From Thermoanaerobacter thermocopriae JCM 7501 (GTDB lineage: Bacteria; Bacillota; Thermoanaerobacteria; Thermoanaerobacterales; Thermoanaerobacteraceae), in contig NZ_BAZY01000020.1 in the NCBI RefSeq assembly GCF_001310975.1, positions 1 to 42,469 on the forward strand: 42,469 nt of DNA, in the 5' to 3' direction. How positions within the stretch are numbered: the first letter of the stretch is position 1; each line of letters starts with the position of its first letter. The notes below the pieces were generated by a model. The model was not told the origin of the DNA. It searched no databases and saw only the letters and a program-made list of their open reading frames with translations. Position numbers and translations under genes: made by a program. Of the stretch, positions 17,193 to 26,265 are shown piece by piece.

Positions 17193-18614
17193 TTAGTGAA
17201 ATTCTATCTCAAAATAGCCATATTCTTTATTATTGTCGACAACGAGTTCGAGGTCTACGTTAAATTTCTCTTTGTAAAATTTTATGATTCCTTTCTCTGC
17301 CGCGATTTTAACAACTTTATCATTACCTTTTATATAAATTTTTTGTACATTTACATGCCTTAACACTCTTTCTATATTATTTCTTAATCTTTTGTAGATG
17401 TACTCTGTAGAGTATACTACGCCTTCTCCTTTACATGTAGGACATTTCTCTTTAAGGTAAGAACCTACTTGCGACCTCACTCTTTTTCTTGTCATCTCAA
17501 CAAGTCCCAATTGAGTATAGCCCAATACGGTGCATTTTGTTCTATCTTTTTGAAGTTCTTTTTTAAAAAATTCTAACAAATTTCTTTTAAAATTTTCATT
17601 TTTCATGTCTATAAAATCAATAATAATTATTCCACCGATATTTCTTAACTTAAGCTGTAAGGCAATTTCTTCAGCTGCTTCAAGATTGGTCTTGTATATT
17701 GTCTCCTCTAAAGAAGATTTTCCTACATATTTTCCTGTGTTTACATCAATTACAGTAAGAGCTTCTGTTTGGTCTATTATTACAAAACCTCCACTTTTTA
17801 ACCACACCTTTTTTTCTAACAATTTCTCAACTTGAAAATCTACTCCATAAATCCCCATTAAGTCTCCTTCTTCATAAGTAACTGAAATATTTTCTTTTGC
17901 CACATTTTTTAAATATCTTTTTATGTTCTCATATTCATCTTTGTCATTTACTACAATTTCATCTATCTCTTCAGAAAGCAAATCCTTCAAATACTTAATT
18001 ACGAAATCCTCTTCTTTGTATATCAAAGAAGGGAGGGAAGCATTTTGAAAATCTTTTTGTATTTTCTCATATAAGCGAATTAACTCTTCTAAATCCTCCC
18101 TCATTTGCTGCTCTGTCGCCTCTAATGCAGCTGTCCTGACAATTAGCCCCATACCTTCAGGTTTTAATTTTTTTGCAATATCCTGAAGCTTCTTCCTTTC
18201 CTCTTCTTTTTCAATCCTATGAGAAATTCCGAGGTAATCCACGTTAGGCATTAAAACCACATATTTTCCTGGTAAAGAAATATTAGCAGTAACTCTTGGA
18301 TTTTTCATACCTACTGCTTCTTTTGATACTTGAACCATTATTGGTTGTCCCGGTTTTAAAACTTGTGTAATGCTTTTGGGCAAATTCTCATGTTGAAAAA
18401 CATCGTCAAAAAATAAAAAAGCGTTCTTGCCAATTCCAATATCTACAAAGGCTGCCTGCATACCTTTTAAAACATTTTGGATTTTACCTTTATAAATATT
18501 CCCTAAGATATTTTTTCCATCACTTTTTTCAGGGTGGTACTCTTTTAGCTTCCCATTTTCTAATAAAGCAATTTGACTCAAATTTTCATCAATGTCCAAT
18601 ATAAGTCTTTTCAA
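17193..18614 (-). CDS. rng: Ribonuclease E/G family endoribonuclease
   Basis: 473 residues from TTG 18614 (GGGGTG 6 bases upstream; an in-frame GTG at 18623 overlaps that RBS). The N-terminal S1 domain contains GNIYKGKIQNVLKGMQAAFVDIG. The DNase I-like catalytic core has DVNTG and IDFIDM, whose two Asp residues bind Mg2+. The Zn-link CPTCKGEG joins the dimer. There is no long C-terminal degradosome scaffold, so it is RNase G-like. It lies at the end of the radical-SAM gene pair, 16 bases after it. Confidence 0.93.
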   Translation of the reverse strand: MKRLILDIDENLSQIALLENGKLKEYHPEKSDGKNILGNIYKGKIQNVLKGMQAAFVDIGIGKNAFLFFDDVFQHENLPKSITQVLKPGQPIMVQVSKEAVGMKNPRVTANISLPGKYVVLMPNVDYLGISHRIEKEEERKKLQDIAKKLKPEGMGLIVRTAALEATEQQMREDLEELIRLYEKIQKDFQNASLPSLIYKEEDFVIKYLKDLLSEEIDEIVVNDKDEYENIKRYLKNVAKENISVTYEEGDLMGIYGVDFQVEKLLEKKVWLKSGGFVIIDQTEALTVIDVNTGKYVGKSSLEETIYKTNLEAAEEIALQLKLRNIGGIIIIDFIDMKNENFKRNLLEFFKKELQKDRTKCTVLGYTQLGLVEMTRKRVRSQVGSYLKEKCPTCKGEGVVYSTEYIYKRLRNNIERVLRHVNVQKIYIKGNDKVVKIAAEKGIIKFYKEKFNVDLELVVDNNKEYGYFEIEFH

Positions 18615-18630
18615 AGTTTTCACCCCGTAC

Positions 18631-19283
18631 TTATTCCAAAATCATATTTTTCCTATGGAGTTTATAAGAATCTATATCAAATAAATTCCCTACATATTCG
18701 TTTAAGGCCTTTAATAAATGTAGGGGATTGGGAGCTCCCTCTCCTAATTTTAATTTTATATAAAATTTCAAATAATCTTCTGCCTCTTCAATTACCTTTA
18801 ATTCCAAAACATAAGGTCTTAAGTTTATCATTTTTTTGCCTCTTTTACTCTTTTTTCTATTTCAATTATATCTCTTCTCATAAATTCTTCTATTTTATTT
18901 TGAATATCTTTAATACTTTTTTTAACATTGACTTGCAAAATATACTCTGCCGCTTTTATTTTTGTAGAAAGCGCATCATTTAATTCTACTTCACAACTCT
19001 CCACAATTTCAATACCAGGTGGCAACACTTTGTTCATCTTTTTTTTAAATTCCTCAGGAGAAATATCTTCTTCTACATCTATATCCATGTAATCCCCCTC
19101 TGTCGTCGCACCTACTAATAGGGCGGGTCCAAAAGAAATTTTAGGGCGAGGATTAAATCCTTGTGAAAAAGCCACTTTTATATCGGCTCTCCTCAAAGCC
19201 CTTTGAAACACCCTCAAAAGGTCTAAATGGGAAATAAATTTGACTCTTTCATCTTTTGTATACTTGTTTCTGAGGCGCTTCAA
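18631..19283 (-). CDS. Radical-SAM-linked protein (TIGR03936 type), frameshifted
   Basis: 217 residues after correction. The N-terminal VKFISHLDLLRVFQRALRRA and SQGFNPRPKISFGPAL are the family signature; members always accompany or fuse to a TIGR03960 radical SAM protein. The reading frame stops at GCAAAAAAATGA and resumes at once with MINLRPYVLEL in another frame. One missing A in the seven-base run 18831-18837 joins them to the family length. The junction is also a neat ATGA overlap, so a natural split is the alternative. Starts at TTG 19283, 35 bases inside the upstream gene. Function unknown. Confidence 0.8.
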
Positions 19284-21117
19284 AACACACTACCCCCTCA
19301 TCAAAGCCCTTTATTCCACAACCTGTACAATAGAGTCTGCAGTCAGGTGTAATTCTTCCTTCTTGAGATTTTTTGTATTCTCTCATCAAATACCTCTTGT
19401 CTACTCCAACATCTATTACATCCCATGGAAATATTTCTTCTAAATTTCTTTCTCTATTAGCATAAAAGTGAGGATTTACACCTACCTCCTTAAAAGCCTC
19501 TTCCCATTTGTCATAATTAAAATATTCTTCCCATCCGTCAAACCTACATCCTTTTTCCCAAGCTTTTATTATAGCTTTTCCTACTTTTCTATCTCCTCTC
19601 GAAATAACAGCTTCTAAAAAGCTCATATAAGGATTGTGCCAGTTGTACTTCAGCACTTTACTCTTGAGTTTCTTTTTAAGCAAATCTTGCTTTTCCATTA
19701 TTTCTTTAATGCTATCTTGAGCCGTCCACTGAAAAGGTGTAAAGGGTTTAGGTACAAAAGTAGAAGTACTTATGGTGACTCTTAAATTCTTTACATTCCC
19801 TTTTACTTCTTTGTAATTATCTACTATTTTATATGCCAAATCCACTATACCTTTTACATCTTCCATCGTCTCTGTAGGGAGACCAACCATAAAATAAAGT
19901 TTGACATTTGTCCATCCTGCAGAAAAAGCCTCTTTTGTCGCCTCTAGAATATCTTCTTCTGTAATCCCTTTGTTAATTACATCTCTAAGTCTTTGCGTAC
20001 CAGCTTCTGGTGCTAAAGTAAGACCTGTTTTTCTAACTTTTTGTATTTCTTTTAACAAATTTATAGATACAGCATCTACTCGTGTAGATGGTATAGAAAC
20101 TCCAACTCCTTTATCCTTATATTTCTCAATCAACCTTTTGACTAATTCTTCAATTTGAGAATAATCACATGTACTTAAGGAAGCTAAAGATATTTCCTCA
20201 TACCCTGTAGATTTTACAAGCTTGTCCGCCAAATCTAAAATTTTTTCTATTGATTTTTCTCTTACGGGCCTATATATCATGCCAGCTTGACAAAATCTGC
20301 ATCCCCGTGTACAACCTCTAAAGATTTCTAACATTATTCTATCGTGAACTACGTCCATAAAAGGAACAATTTGCTCTTCAGGATGATACACATTTTCAAA
20401 ATCTTTAACTATTCTTTTCTTTACCTTTTCGGGCACTCCTTTTTTAATAGTTCTTATCTCTTTTATCGTTCCATCTTGATTGTATACTTCCATATAATAC
20501 TTAGGAACATATACTCCTTTTATTTGAGAAGCAATTTGTAAAAATTCTTCTCTTCCTCCTTTCCTTTCCTTCCAATCTATATAAGCGTCAATAATTTCAT
20601 TTATGACCTCTTCTCCTTCTCCCATTACAAAAAAGTCAATAACCTCAGATAAAGGAGCAGGATTATAAGCACAGGGTCCACCTGCAATCACAAAAGGAAA
20701 CCCTTCCCTCTCTCTTGACAGGATAGGAATATCCGCTAAATTAAGCATATTTATTACATTTGTATAACTTAACTCATACTGAAGAGTAAAACCTATAAAG
20801 TCAAATTTATCTAATGGAGTTTTTGTCTCTAAGCTAAAAAGAGGAATGTCATTTTCCTTCATGAGTTTTTCCATATCCAACCATGGCGCAAAAACCCTTT
20901 CACAATACACGTCTTCTCTTCTGTTTAAAAGATGGTATAAAATTCTAAGTCCAAGATGAGACATTCCCACTTCATATACATCAGGAAAAGCAAAAGCAAA
21001 CCTAACTTTGACTTTTTCTGGATTTTTTATAGAAGAGTTCAATTCCCCTCCTGTGTATCTTGTAGGCTTGCTTACTTTCATAAGCAAAGCATCTATTTTA
21101 TCTTTTAGGTTATTCAT
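19249..21117 (-). CDS. B12-binding-domain radical SAM protein (TIGR03960 type)
   Basis: 622 residues. An N-terminal cobalamin-binding-like Rossmann region (FAFAFPDVYEVGMSHLGLR; GGPCAYNPAPL near 160) precedes the radical SAM core with CTRGCRFCQAG (CxxxCxxC, residue about 280) holding the 4Fe-4S cluster. Downstream GLPTETMEDV and a C-terminal cysteine-containing segment (CRLYCTGCGIKGF) follow. Conserved in Clostridia and cyanobacteria next to TIGR03936; the reaction is unknown, with RNA or translation-related modification suggested by its position by rng and ribosomal genes. Confidence 0.9.
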   Translation of the reverse strand: MNNLKDKIDALLMKVSKPTRYTGGELNSSIKNPEKVKVRFAFAFPDVYEVGMSHLGLRILYHLLNRREDVYCERVFAPWLDMEKLMKENDIPLFSLETKTPLDKFDFIGFTLQYELSYTNVINMLNLADIPILSREREGFPFVIAGGPCAYNPAPLSEVIDFFVMGEGEEVINEIIDAYIDWKERKGGREEFLQIASQIKGVYVPKYYMEVYNQDGTIKEIRTIKKGVPEKVKKRIVKDFENVYHPEEQIVPFMDVVHDRIMLEIFRGCTRGCRFCQAGMIYRPVREKSIEKILDLADKLVKSTGYEEISLASLSTCDYSQIEELVKRLIEKYKDKGVGVSIPSTRVDAVSINLLKEIQKVRKTGLTLAPEAGTQRLRDVINKGITEEDILEATKEAFSAGWTNVKLYFMVGLPTETMEDVKGIVDLAYKIVDNYKEVKGNVKNLRVTISTSTFVPKPFTPFQWTAQDSIKEIMEKQDLLKKKLKSKVLKYNWHNPYMSFLEAVISRGDRKVGKAIIKAWEKGCRFDGWEEYFNYDKWEEAFKEVGVNPHFYANRERNLEEIFPWDVIDVGVDKRYLMREYKKSQEGRITPDCRLYCTGCGIKGFDEGVVCFEAPQKQVYKR

Positions 21118-21133
21118 TTTCCTTCCTCCATAG

Positions 21134-21988
21134 TTATTTTATAATTTTGCCAATTGGTAAATGCAGTCCATGCTCTGTCGCATATTCAAAAAGCTGAGTC
21201 TCGGTTATTCTATATTTTTCCCTAAATTTATCGTCTAATATTATTATAACATGGTATTTAGCGGGTATAAAACTTTTTATTACATTTCCAATCATCTCAT
21301 TTTCTAATACGGCTATATGATGTACTCCCATTAAACCTTTTTTATAAAACTCTGCTTTTTTCATAAAAAGATCTCTCATTTGCAAAAAAACTGATGCCTT
21401 TTTCTCTTTATTTGCTGCGACTATTAATAATACTGATAAAAAAGCATAAACAACATCTAGCTTCCAATTAAATATGCCTTTTAGAACAAGATATAACATA
21501 ACAAGAGAAATAGCATAGGAAGAAAAAACAGCAATCGCAATAGCGCTTCTTAGACTAATAAAATACGACAAAACACTTTTCAAAACCCGCCCCCCATCTA
21601 ATGGAAGTCCTGGCAGCAGATTAAAAAAAGCCATTACAATATTAGTTTTTATAAAATAATCCATTTCTATTTGTAAAACTTGTGAAATAAATTCACCAAA
21701 AAACGCAAAAAAAATATTGGACATAGGTCCTGCCAGTGCGACTAACACTTCTAAGTCCGGCCTTATAAAGACTACGCTGTCCAAAAGAGCAATTCCTCCA
21801 AAAGGATAGATATTGACTTGTAACACCTCTACCTTTAATTTCTTGGCAATATAAATGTGTCCCCCTTCGTGGACAAAAACTGTAACAAAAATAGCAATTA
21901 ATTCTTTTACAAACCCCGCCGCAATTAAAAGTAATGCAAATGCAAAAGTAGAGAAATGTATTCTTACTTGGATTCCTCTAAATTTCAT
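21134..21988 (-). CDS. spoIVFB: SpoIVFB-like site-2 metalloprotease (M50)
   Basis: 284 residues with six hydrophobic segments. Zinc ligands are in VHEGGH (HExxH, residues about 40-45), and the third ligand Asp is in NLLPGLPLDGGRVL. A cytosolic C-terminal domain follows. SpoIVFB cleaves pro-sigma-K in the outer forespore membrane. It overlaps the end of corrected spoIVFA (ATGA), and the pair order is the classical one. Sigma-K is not in the window. Confidence 0.9.
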   Translation of the reverse strand: MKFRGIQVRIHFSTFAFALLLIAAGFVKELIAIFVTVFVHEGGHIYIAKKLKVEVLQVNIYPFGGIALLDSVVFIRPDLEVLVALAGPMSNIFFAFFGEFISQVLQIEMDYFIKTNIVMAFFNLLPGLPLDGGRVLKSVLSYFISLRSAIAIAVFSSYAISLVMLYLVLKGIFNWKLDVVYAFLSVLLIVAANKEKKASVFLQMRDLFMKKAEFYKKGLMGVHHIAVLENEMIGNVIKSFIPAKYHVIIILDDKFREKYRITETQLFEYATEHGLHLPIGKIIK

Positions 21989-22731
21989 TTTGCGTCTTCA
22001 CTGGCAGCATCCCCTATCACAACTTTTGTCAAGGGTCTACTGGCTTGCCATTTTCCCAAACTTCAAAATGTAAATGAGGAGCAGTAGTTTTGCCAGTATC
22101 GCCCGTCTTCCCAATTATATCCCCTTGTTTTACTTGGTCTTCCACATTTACTAAAATTTCTGATAAATGAGCGTAGACGGTTCTTACATCGTTAGCATGC
22201 CTTATAACTATGACTTTCCCTAAATATTGGTTTTGCTCATCTACCAACATTACTACCCCATCCAATGCTGCTTTCACTTCTGTTCCAATAGGAGCATCTA
22301 TATCAATACCAGTGTGATTTGTCAATTGGTTTGTAATAGGGTCTGCCCTCATTCCAAAGCCAGAGGTTATCTTTCCAGTAACAGGGGCAATCATTTTGAT
22401 AGAAGCCTGGGAAACATCAGAAGAAGTTTCATTCTCTGAAGTTTTTCTTCAGTGGGAGAAAAACTTTTATCACACTTTCTTTAAGCCAAGGAATCTTGCT
22501 TTGAACTAATTTTAAACCTTTCTTTGTGTTTTCGTAATTCATATCATAACTTAGCACACTCTTAGTAACATTTATAAAAGAAGTGGCTATAGGAACGTCA
22601 ACCGCTTTAAAAAGCAAAATCATTCCTAACAAAACTAATGAAATAATTAATTGATTTTCAAATAGCTCTGCATACTTTTTGTAAGTGCTAAATTTTTTGG
22701 GAAAATAATAAGGAATTCGTTGGTATTTCAT
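21985..22731 (-). CDS. spoIVFA: SpoIVFA-like membrane M23 protein, two frameshifts
   Basis: 248 residues after correction. The N-terminal cytosolic stub and membrane helix (LIISLVLLGMILLFKAV) come first. After a linker, a LytM/M23 domain follows (GKITSGFGMRADPITN, NHTGIDIDAPIGTEV, APHLHFEVWENGKPVDP). An extra A in the run 22442-22446 separates the two parts; removing it gives LPLKKTSENETSSDV. A base missing at about 22031-22035 truncates the tail; restoring it extends to a stop overlapping the spoIVFB ATG. SpoIVFA holds SpoIVFB in the forespore membrane and inhibits it until signalled. Its RBS lies in a strong hairpin. Confidence 0.85.
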
Positions 22732-22736
22732 GATAT

Positions 22737-22776
22737 ATGCCTCCTTCTATGTTACATTTTATTTTGAAGGAGGCAT
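22737..22776 (-). promoter_or_regulatory. Hairpin sequestering the spoIVFA ribosome binding site
   Basis: Minus-strand ATGCCTCCTTC and GAAGGAGGCAT are perfect 11-bp complements with an 18-base loop. The second arm contains the whole Shine-Dalgarno GAAGGAGG, 8 bases before the spoIVFA ATG. No T-run follows, so this is not a standard terminator. Translation would be off unless transcription starts inside the element or the stem is melted. Confidence 0.7.
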
Positions 22777-22794
22777 TATTATGATAAATTATTT

Positions 22795-23190
22795 TTATTC
22801 TACTATTTCTCTCCACTCTAAAAGTCCTTGCTCCATTCCCTTCAATAAAACTTCTGCAGTAGCAATATTAGTCGCCAATGGAATAGAATGCACATCACAA
22901 ACTCTAAGCAAAGCTAAAATATCTGGTTCATGGGGCTGAGCCGTAAGTGGATCTCTTAAAAAAATCACCATATCAATTTTATTTTCAGCTATCATTGCAC
23001 CAATTTGTTGATCTCCACCAAGAGGGCCAGGTAAAAGACAATTTACCTTTAGGCCTGTGGCTTCTTTGATAAGTTGTCCTGTATGGCCTGTTGCGTATAT
23101 ATTACACTTTTCAAAGATATGCTTATAAGCAATTGCAAAATTCACCATAAGTTCTTTTTTTTGGTCGTGGGCTATCAAAGCTATATTCAT
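22795..23190 (-). CDS. mgsA: Methylglyoxal synthase
   Basis: 131 residues. Converts dihydroxyacetone phosphate to methylglyoxal and phosphate. Motifs: [13 protein letters not shown] at the N-terminus, ATGHTG, and [13 protein letters not shown] with the catalytic Asp; FLRDPL and [15 protein letters not shown] complete the site. Length is typical. It lies 11 bases downstream of rodA, a position common in Clostridia. Confidence 0.97.
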   Translation of the reverse strand: MNIALIAHDQKKELMVNFAIAYKHIFEKCNIYATGHTGQLIKEATGLKVNCLLPGPLGGDQQIGAMIAENKIDMVIFLRDPLTAQPHEPDILALLRVCDVHSIPLATNIATAEVLLKGMEQGLLEWREIVE

Positions 23191-23201
23191 GGAAATTCCC
23201 C

Positions 23202-24298
23202 CTAAAAGTTTATCTTTTGCCTTCTCATGCTTATATTTTCCAAAAGCCCTATAGCCATTAAATCTGCCACCATTGCACTTCCACCATAGCTCATAAAAGG
23301 AAGAGGAATACCTGTGATTGGCATTATCCCAATAGTCATCCCTATATTTTCAAAAATGTGAAATGTAAACATAGCAATAATTCCTACTGCCACTAGCATT
23401 CCATATTTGTCCTTAGCATTATAAGCAATCTTCCAAGCCTTATACAGCATAATAGCATAGAGAACTATCAGTATAGATGCTCCGATAAAACCTAATTCTT
23501 CCCCTACGACAGAAAAAATAAAGTCTGTCCATGCTTCGGAAGATAATAGAGCTGAGTTTGGCTTCCATGAAAAAGCCCCTTTCCCCAAAACATTCCAGAA
23601 CCGATGGCAATTTTAGATTGTATCAAATGATAACCTGTTCCCATTGGGTCCAGTTCTGGATTTAAAAAGGATAAAAGTCTATTTCTTTGGTATGGTTTTA
23701 AAAGTTTGTAGCCAATAGGTAGCAGGGCCATTCCTAAAGCAAAAAGCTGTGCCAATACCTTTGTCCTTATCCCAGAGATATATACTATTGCTAAAAAAAT
23801 TGCAATAAATACAAGGGCTGTCCCTAAATCTGGCTGCAGCATCACCGCAACAAAAGGAATACCTAAATAAGCCATTGGCCACAAAAGTTCTTTAAAAGTC
23901 TTTATTTCTTCCATCTTGCTAAACATATTTGCTAAAGTTAGCACTAATGCTAACTTAGAAAATTCAGAAGGCTGAATATCTACAGGTCCTAAACTTATCC
24001 AGCTTTGTGCACCCTTACTTACTTTTCCTATGGTTAAAACTAATACAAGGCCTAAAAGGTTTAGAATATATATAAAAGTAGAAAATTTAGCAAAAGTATT
24101 ATAATCAAAAAGACATATTAGGAGGATAGAAATAAGTCCCATTAAAATTGCCAGCGCTTGGACAATAACTTTTCTGTAAGAGCCTGTTTGAAGTGTGTGA
24201 GAAGCACTTGTCACAACAATAATACTATATACACATATTAAAAGTACAACAATCAAAAGCCCCCAGTCAAAGTTTTTTAAAAGCTTTTTATCAAACAT
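23202..24298 (-). CDS. rodA: Rod-shape SEDS glycosyltransferase RodA, frameshifted
   Basis: 365 residues after correction, about ten membrane helices. SEDS-family peptidoglycan polymerase partner of PBP2 in elongation. The first part runs to [20 protein letters not shown] and QLYYLP; then the frame is lost. The normal continuation [20 protein letters not shown] is one frame over. One missing base at about 23537 (CCGAAG for CCGGAAG) repairs it. The C-terminus has PFMSYGGS, the SEDS motif. Essential in most rods, so an error is favoured. Confidence 0.93.
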
Positions 24299-24330
24299 TT
24301 TAATCCCCTCTTTTCAGCAATTCAACTTGT

Positions 24331-24339
24331 ATTATACCA
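24331..24339 (-). promoter_or_regulatory. Extended -10 promoter of rodA
   Basis: Minus-strand TGGTATAAT (TATAAT at 24331-24336) follows the minE terminator and precedes rodA by 32 bases. The -35 is weak. Confidence 0.6.
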
Positions 24340-24360
24340 TACAAATGAAATTTTCACTAT

Positions 24361-24384
24361 ACAAAAAAACTGGCTCAAGGCCAG
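24361..24384 (-). terminator. Terminator after minE
   Basis: AACTGGC and GCCAGTT pair around CTTGA, followed by TTTTTTT on the minus strand. Confidence 0.85.
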
Positions 24385-24663
24385 TTATCTTATCACCTGT
24401 TTCATTTTCTTTATAGGAATATTCGCATGAAGAGCAGGTATATAGGTATTATCACTTCTTTTTTCTTTTGTAATTTCTACATTTAATCCTGTTTCATCAA
24501 TATCTACGTAATTAGAAATGACATTTAATATGTCTTCTTTCATCATTTCTAAAAATTTAGGAGAAACATCCGCCCTATCATGCACTAATAGAAGTTGTAA
24601 CCTTTCTTTTGCTATATTTTTACTGTTGTTTTTTCCTCCAAAAGATTTAAATAAATCCACCAA
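24385..24663 (-). CDS. minE: Cell division topological specificity factor MinE
   Basis: 92 residues. KERLQLLLVHDRADVSP is the MinD-contact helix/strand signature, and the C-terminal half forms the dimer fold. MinE stimulates MinD ATPase and drives oscillation. Its presence in a sporulating Firmicute, where DivIVA systems are also common, is normal for this order. Last gene of minCDE, before a terminator. Confidence 0.95.
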   Translation of the reverse strand: MVDLFKSFGGKNNSKNIAKERLQLLLVHDRADVSPKFLEMMKEDILNVISNYVDIDETGLNVEITKEKRSDNTYIPALHANIPIKKMKQVIR

Positions 24664-24681
24664 TCACACCTCCCAAAAGCA

Positions 24682-25476
24682 CTAAGCCAGCTTAAAAAGC
24701 TTTTTAAGTCTATCCATAAACCCATTTCCTATATCAAGGTTGATTAAAGGCACATTATTTCCTAAAAGTCTTTCCACCAAATTTCTATAGGCTTGTCCTG
24801 CTAATGACCTCTCATCCATAACAATCGGTTCACCTCTATTAGAAGAAATAATTATATTTTCATCATCAGGAATAACACCTAAAAGGTCAATAGCTAAAAT
24901 ATCTATAATATCTTCAATATCCATCATATCTCCTCTTTTTACCATATCCATCTTAATCCTGTTTATAACTAACATAGGATTATGAAGTTCCGCTGCCTCC
25001 AAAAGTCCTATAATTCTATCAGCATCTCTAACCGCCGAAACTTCTGGAGTAGTTATGACAATAGCTCTATCAGCACCGGCAATTGCATTTTTAAATCCCT
25101 GTTCAATACCTGCAGGACAATCTACTAGTATATAATCAAATTCCTCTTTTAAATCTCCGATTAATTTTTGCATTTGTTCCGGAGTAACAGCCGATTTATC
25201 CCTTGTTTGGGCAGCAGGTAAAAGATATAGCCCATCAAACCTTTTATCCTTTATCAAAGCTTGCTTTAACCTACACTGTCCCTCTACTACATCAACAATA
25301 TCATACACAATTCTATTTTCTAACCCCATCACCACATCAAGATTTCTCAAGCCTATATCAGTATCGACTAAAACAACTTTATAACCTTTCATAGCAAGGT
25401 ATGTACCAATATTTGCAGTAGAAGTAGTCTTTCCAACTCCACCTTTTCCAGAAGTTATAACTATTGCTTCGCTCAT
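24682..25476 (-). CDS. minD: Septum-site ATPase MinD
   Basis: 264 residues from ATG 25476 (GGAGTGG upstream). The deviant Walker A motif GKGGVGKTT is at residues about 9-17; VDTDIGLRNLD and DCPAGIEQGF are Walker A' and B regions. The C-terminal amphipathic membrane-targeting helix FMDRLKKLFKLA is intact. Recruits MinC to the membrane at poles. Confidence 0.97.
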   Translation of the reverse strand: MSEAIVITSGKGGVGKTTSTANIGTYLAMKGYKVVLVDTDIGLRNLDVVMGLENRIVYDIVDVVEGQCRLKQALIKDKRFDGLYLLPAAQTRDKSAVTPEQMQKLIGDLKEEFDYILVDCPAGIEQGFKNAIAGADRAIVITTPEVSAVRDADRIIGLLEAAELHNPMLVINRIKMDMVKRGDMMDIEDIIDILAIDLLGVIPDDENIIISSNRGEPIVMDERSLAGQAYRNLVERLLGNNVPLINLDIGNGFMDRLKKLFKLA

Positions 25477-25516
25477 CGTACCACTCCATTCCATTAATAT
25501 TATTTTTTAGAATATT

Positions 25517-26162
25517 TTACCATAAATCATAGAGATGGTAAAGAGGCTTTACAATAATTTTGCCTTTTTTAACAACTGCAATTTCAGGATAATCACTGCC
25601 ATCATCTTTATCTGGAGCCCTAGAAATAACATTAGCTATTCTAAGCTGCATTGCTTTTAAGGAAGAAGCTACGATTATTGCCTCCTTATTGCCAGTAAAT
25701 CCCGCGTGAGCTATTCCTCTCAACGTCCCCATAACAATAATATTGCCAGCTGCTTGTACCAATCCTCCAGGATTTACATCCCCAATTATAACAAGATTAC
25801 CATGGTATTTCACAACTTGCCCAGATCTGACAGTACCTTTATAAAATTTTGTTATCCCCTCTTCTAACCCATTAAATATTTCGTCATCTGTCACATTTTT
25901 TATATATTTTTCTTGAAAATTTTTTATTCTCACCTCAATACCGTATTTATCAAAAATAAAGTCTTTTAATTTTTGTAATTTTTTCTTCTTTGACTTTTAA
26001 ACTTTTTACTCTTACAGTAAGAGTTGCACCCTCAAAAAACCTGAGAGATTTCTCAATTCGATTCACTATTTTCTCTTTTAGGATTTCAATATCTACATCC
26101 TCTTCTAAAACAATTACCAGTCCTTCTTTTGTCCCTTGAATTTTTATTGGTTCTTTTATCAT
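25517..26162 (-). CDS. minC: Septum-site inhibitor MinC, frameshifted
   Basis: 214 residues after correction. The N-terminal domain (IKIQGTKEGLVIVLEEDVD) inhibits FtsZ. The C-terminal beta-helix (TVRSGQVVKYHGNLVIIGDVNPG, then AGNIIVMGTLRGIAHAG) dimerises and binds MinD. An extra A in the five-base run 25970-25974 splits the frame; removing it gives KITKLKDFIFDKYGIEVRIK across the joint. First gene of minCDE. Confidence 0.93.
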
Positions 26163-26226
26163 AATCTACCTCCGTAAAACCCTCATTACTATCTATATTC
26201 GCCACAAATCGCAATTTTCCTTCTTA

Positions 26227-26256
26227 ATTATAAGAAAAAAGAGGATAAAATATCCC
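26227..26256 (-). terminator. Terminator after PBP2
   Basis: Minus-strand GGGGATA and TATCCTC (one G-U pair) around a short T loop, followed by six Ts. It separates the mre/PBP2 unit from minCDE. Confidence 0.7.
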
Positions 26257-26265
26257 CACCCAAAA

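Noticed and set aside
18831-18837. Programmed -1 frameshift on A7 as the main explanation
   Set aside because: Similar one-base breaks occur at non-slippery sites throughout the window, so a common error source is simpler.
22029-22394. Stand-alone M23 peptidase gene
   Set aside because: It joins the upstream membrane segment as SpoIVFA once one extra base is removed.
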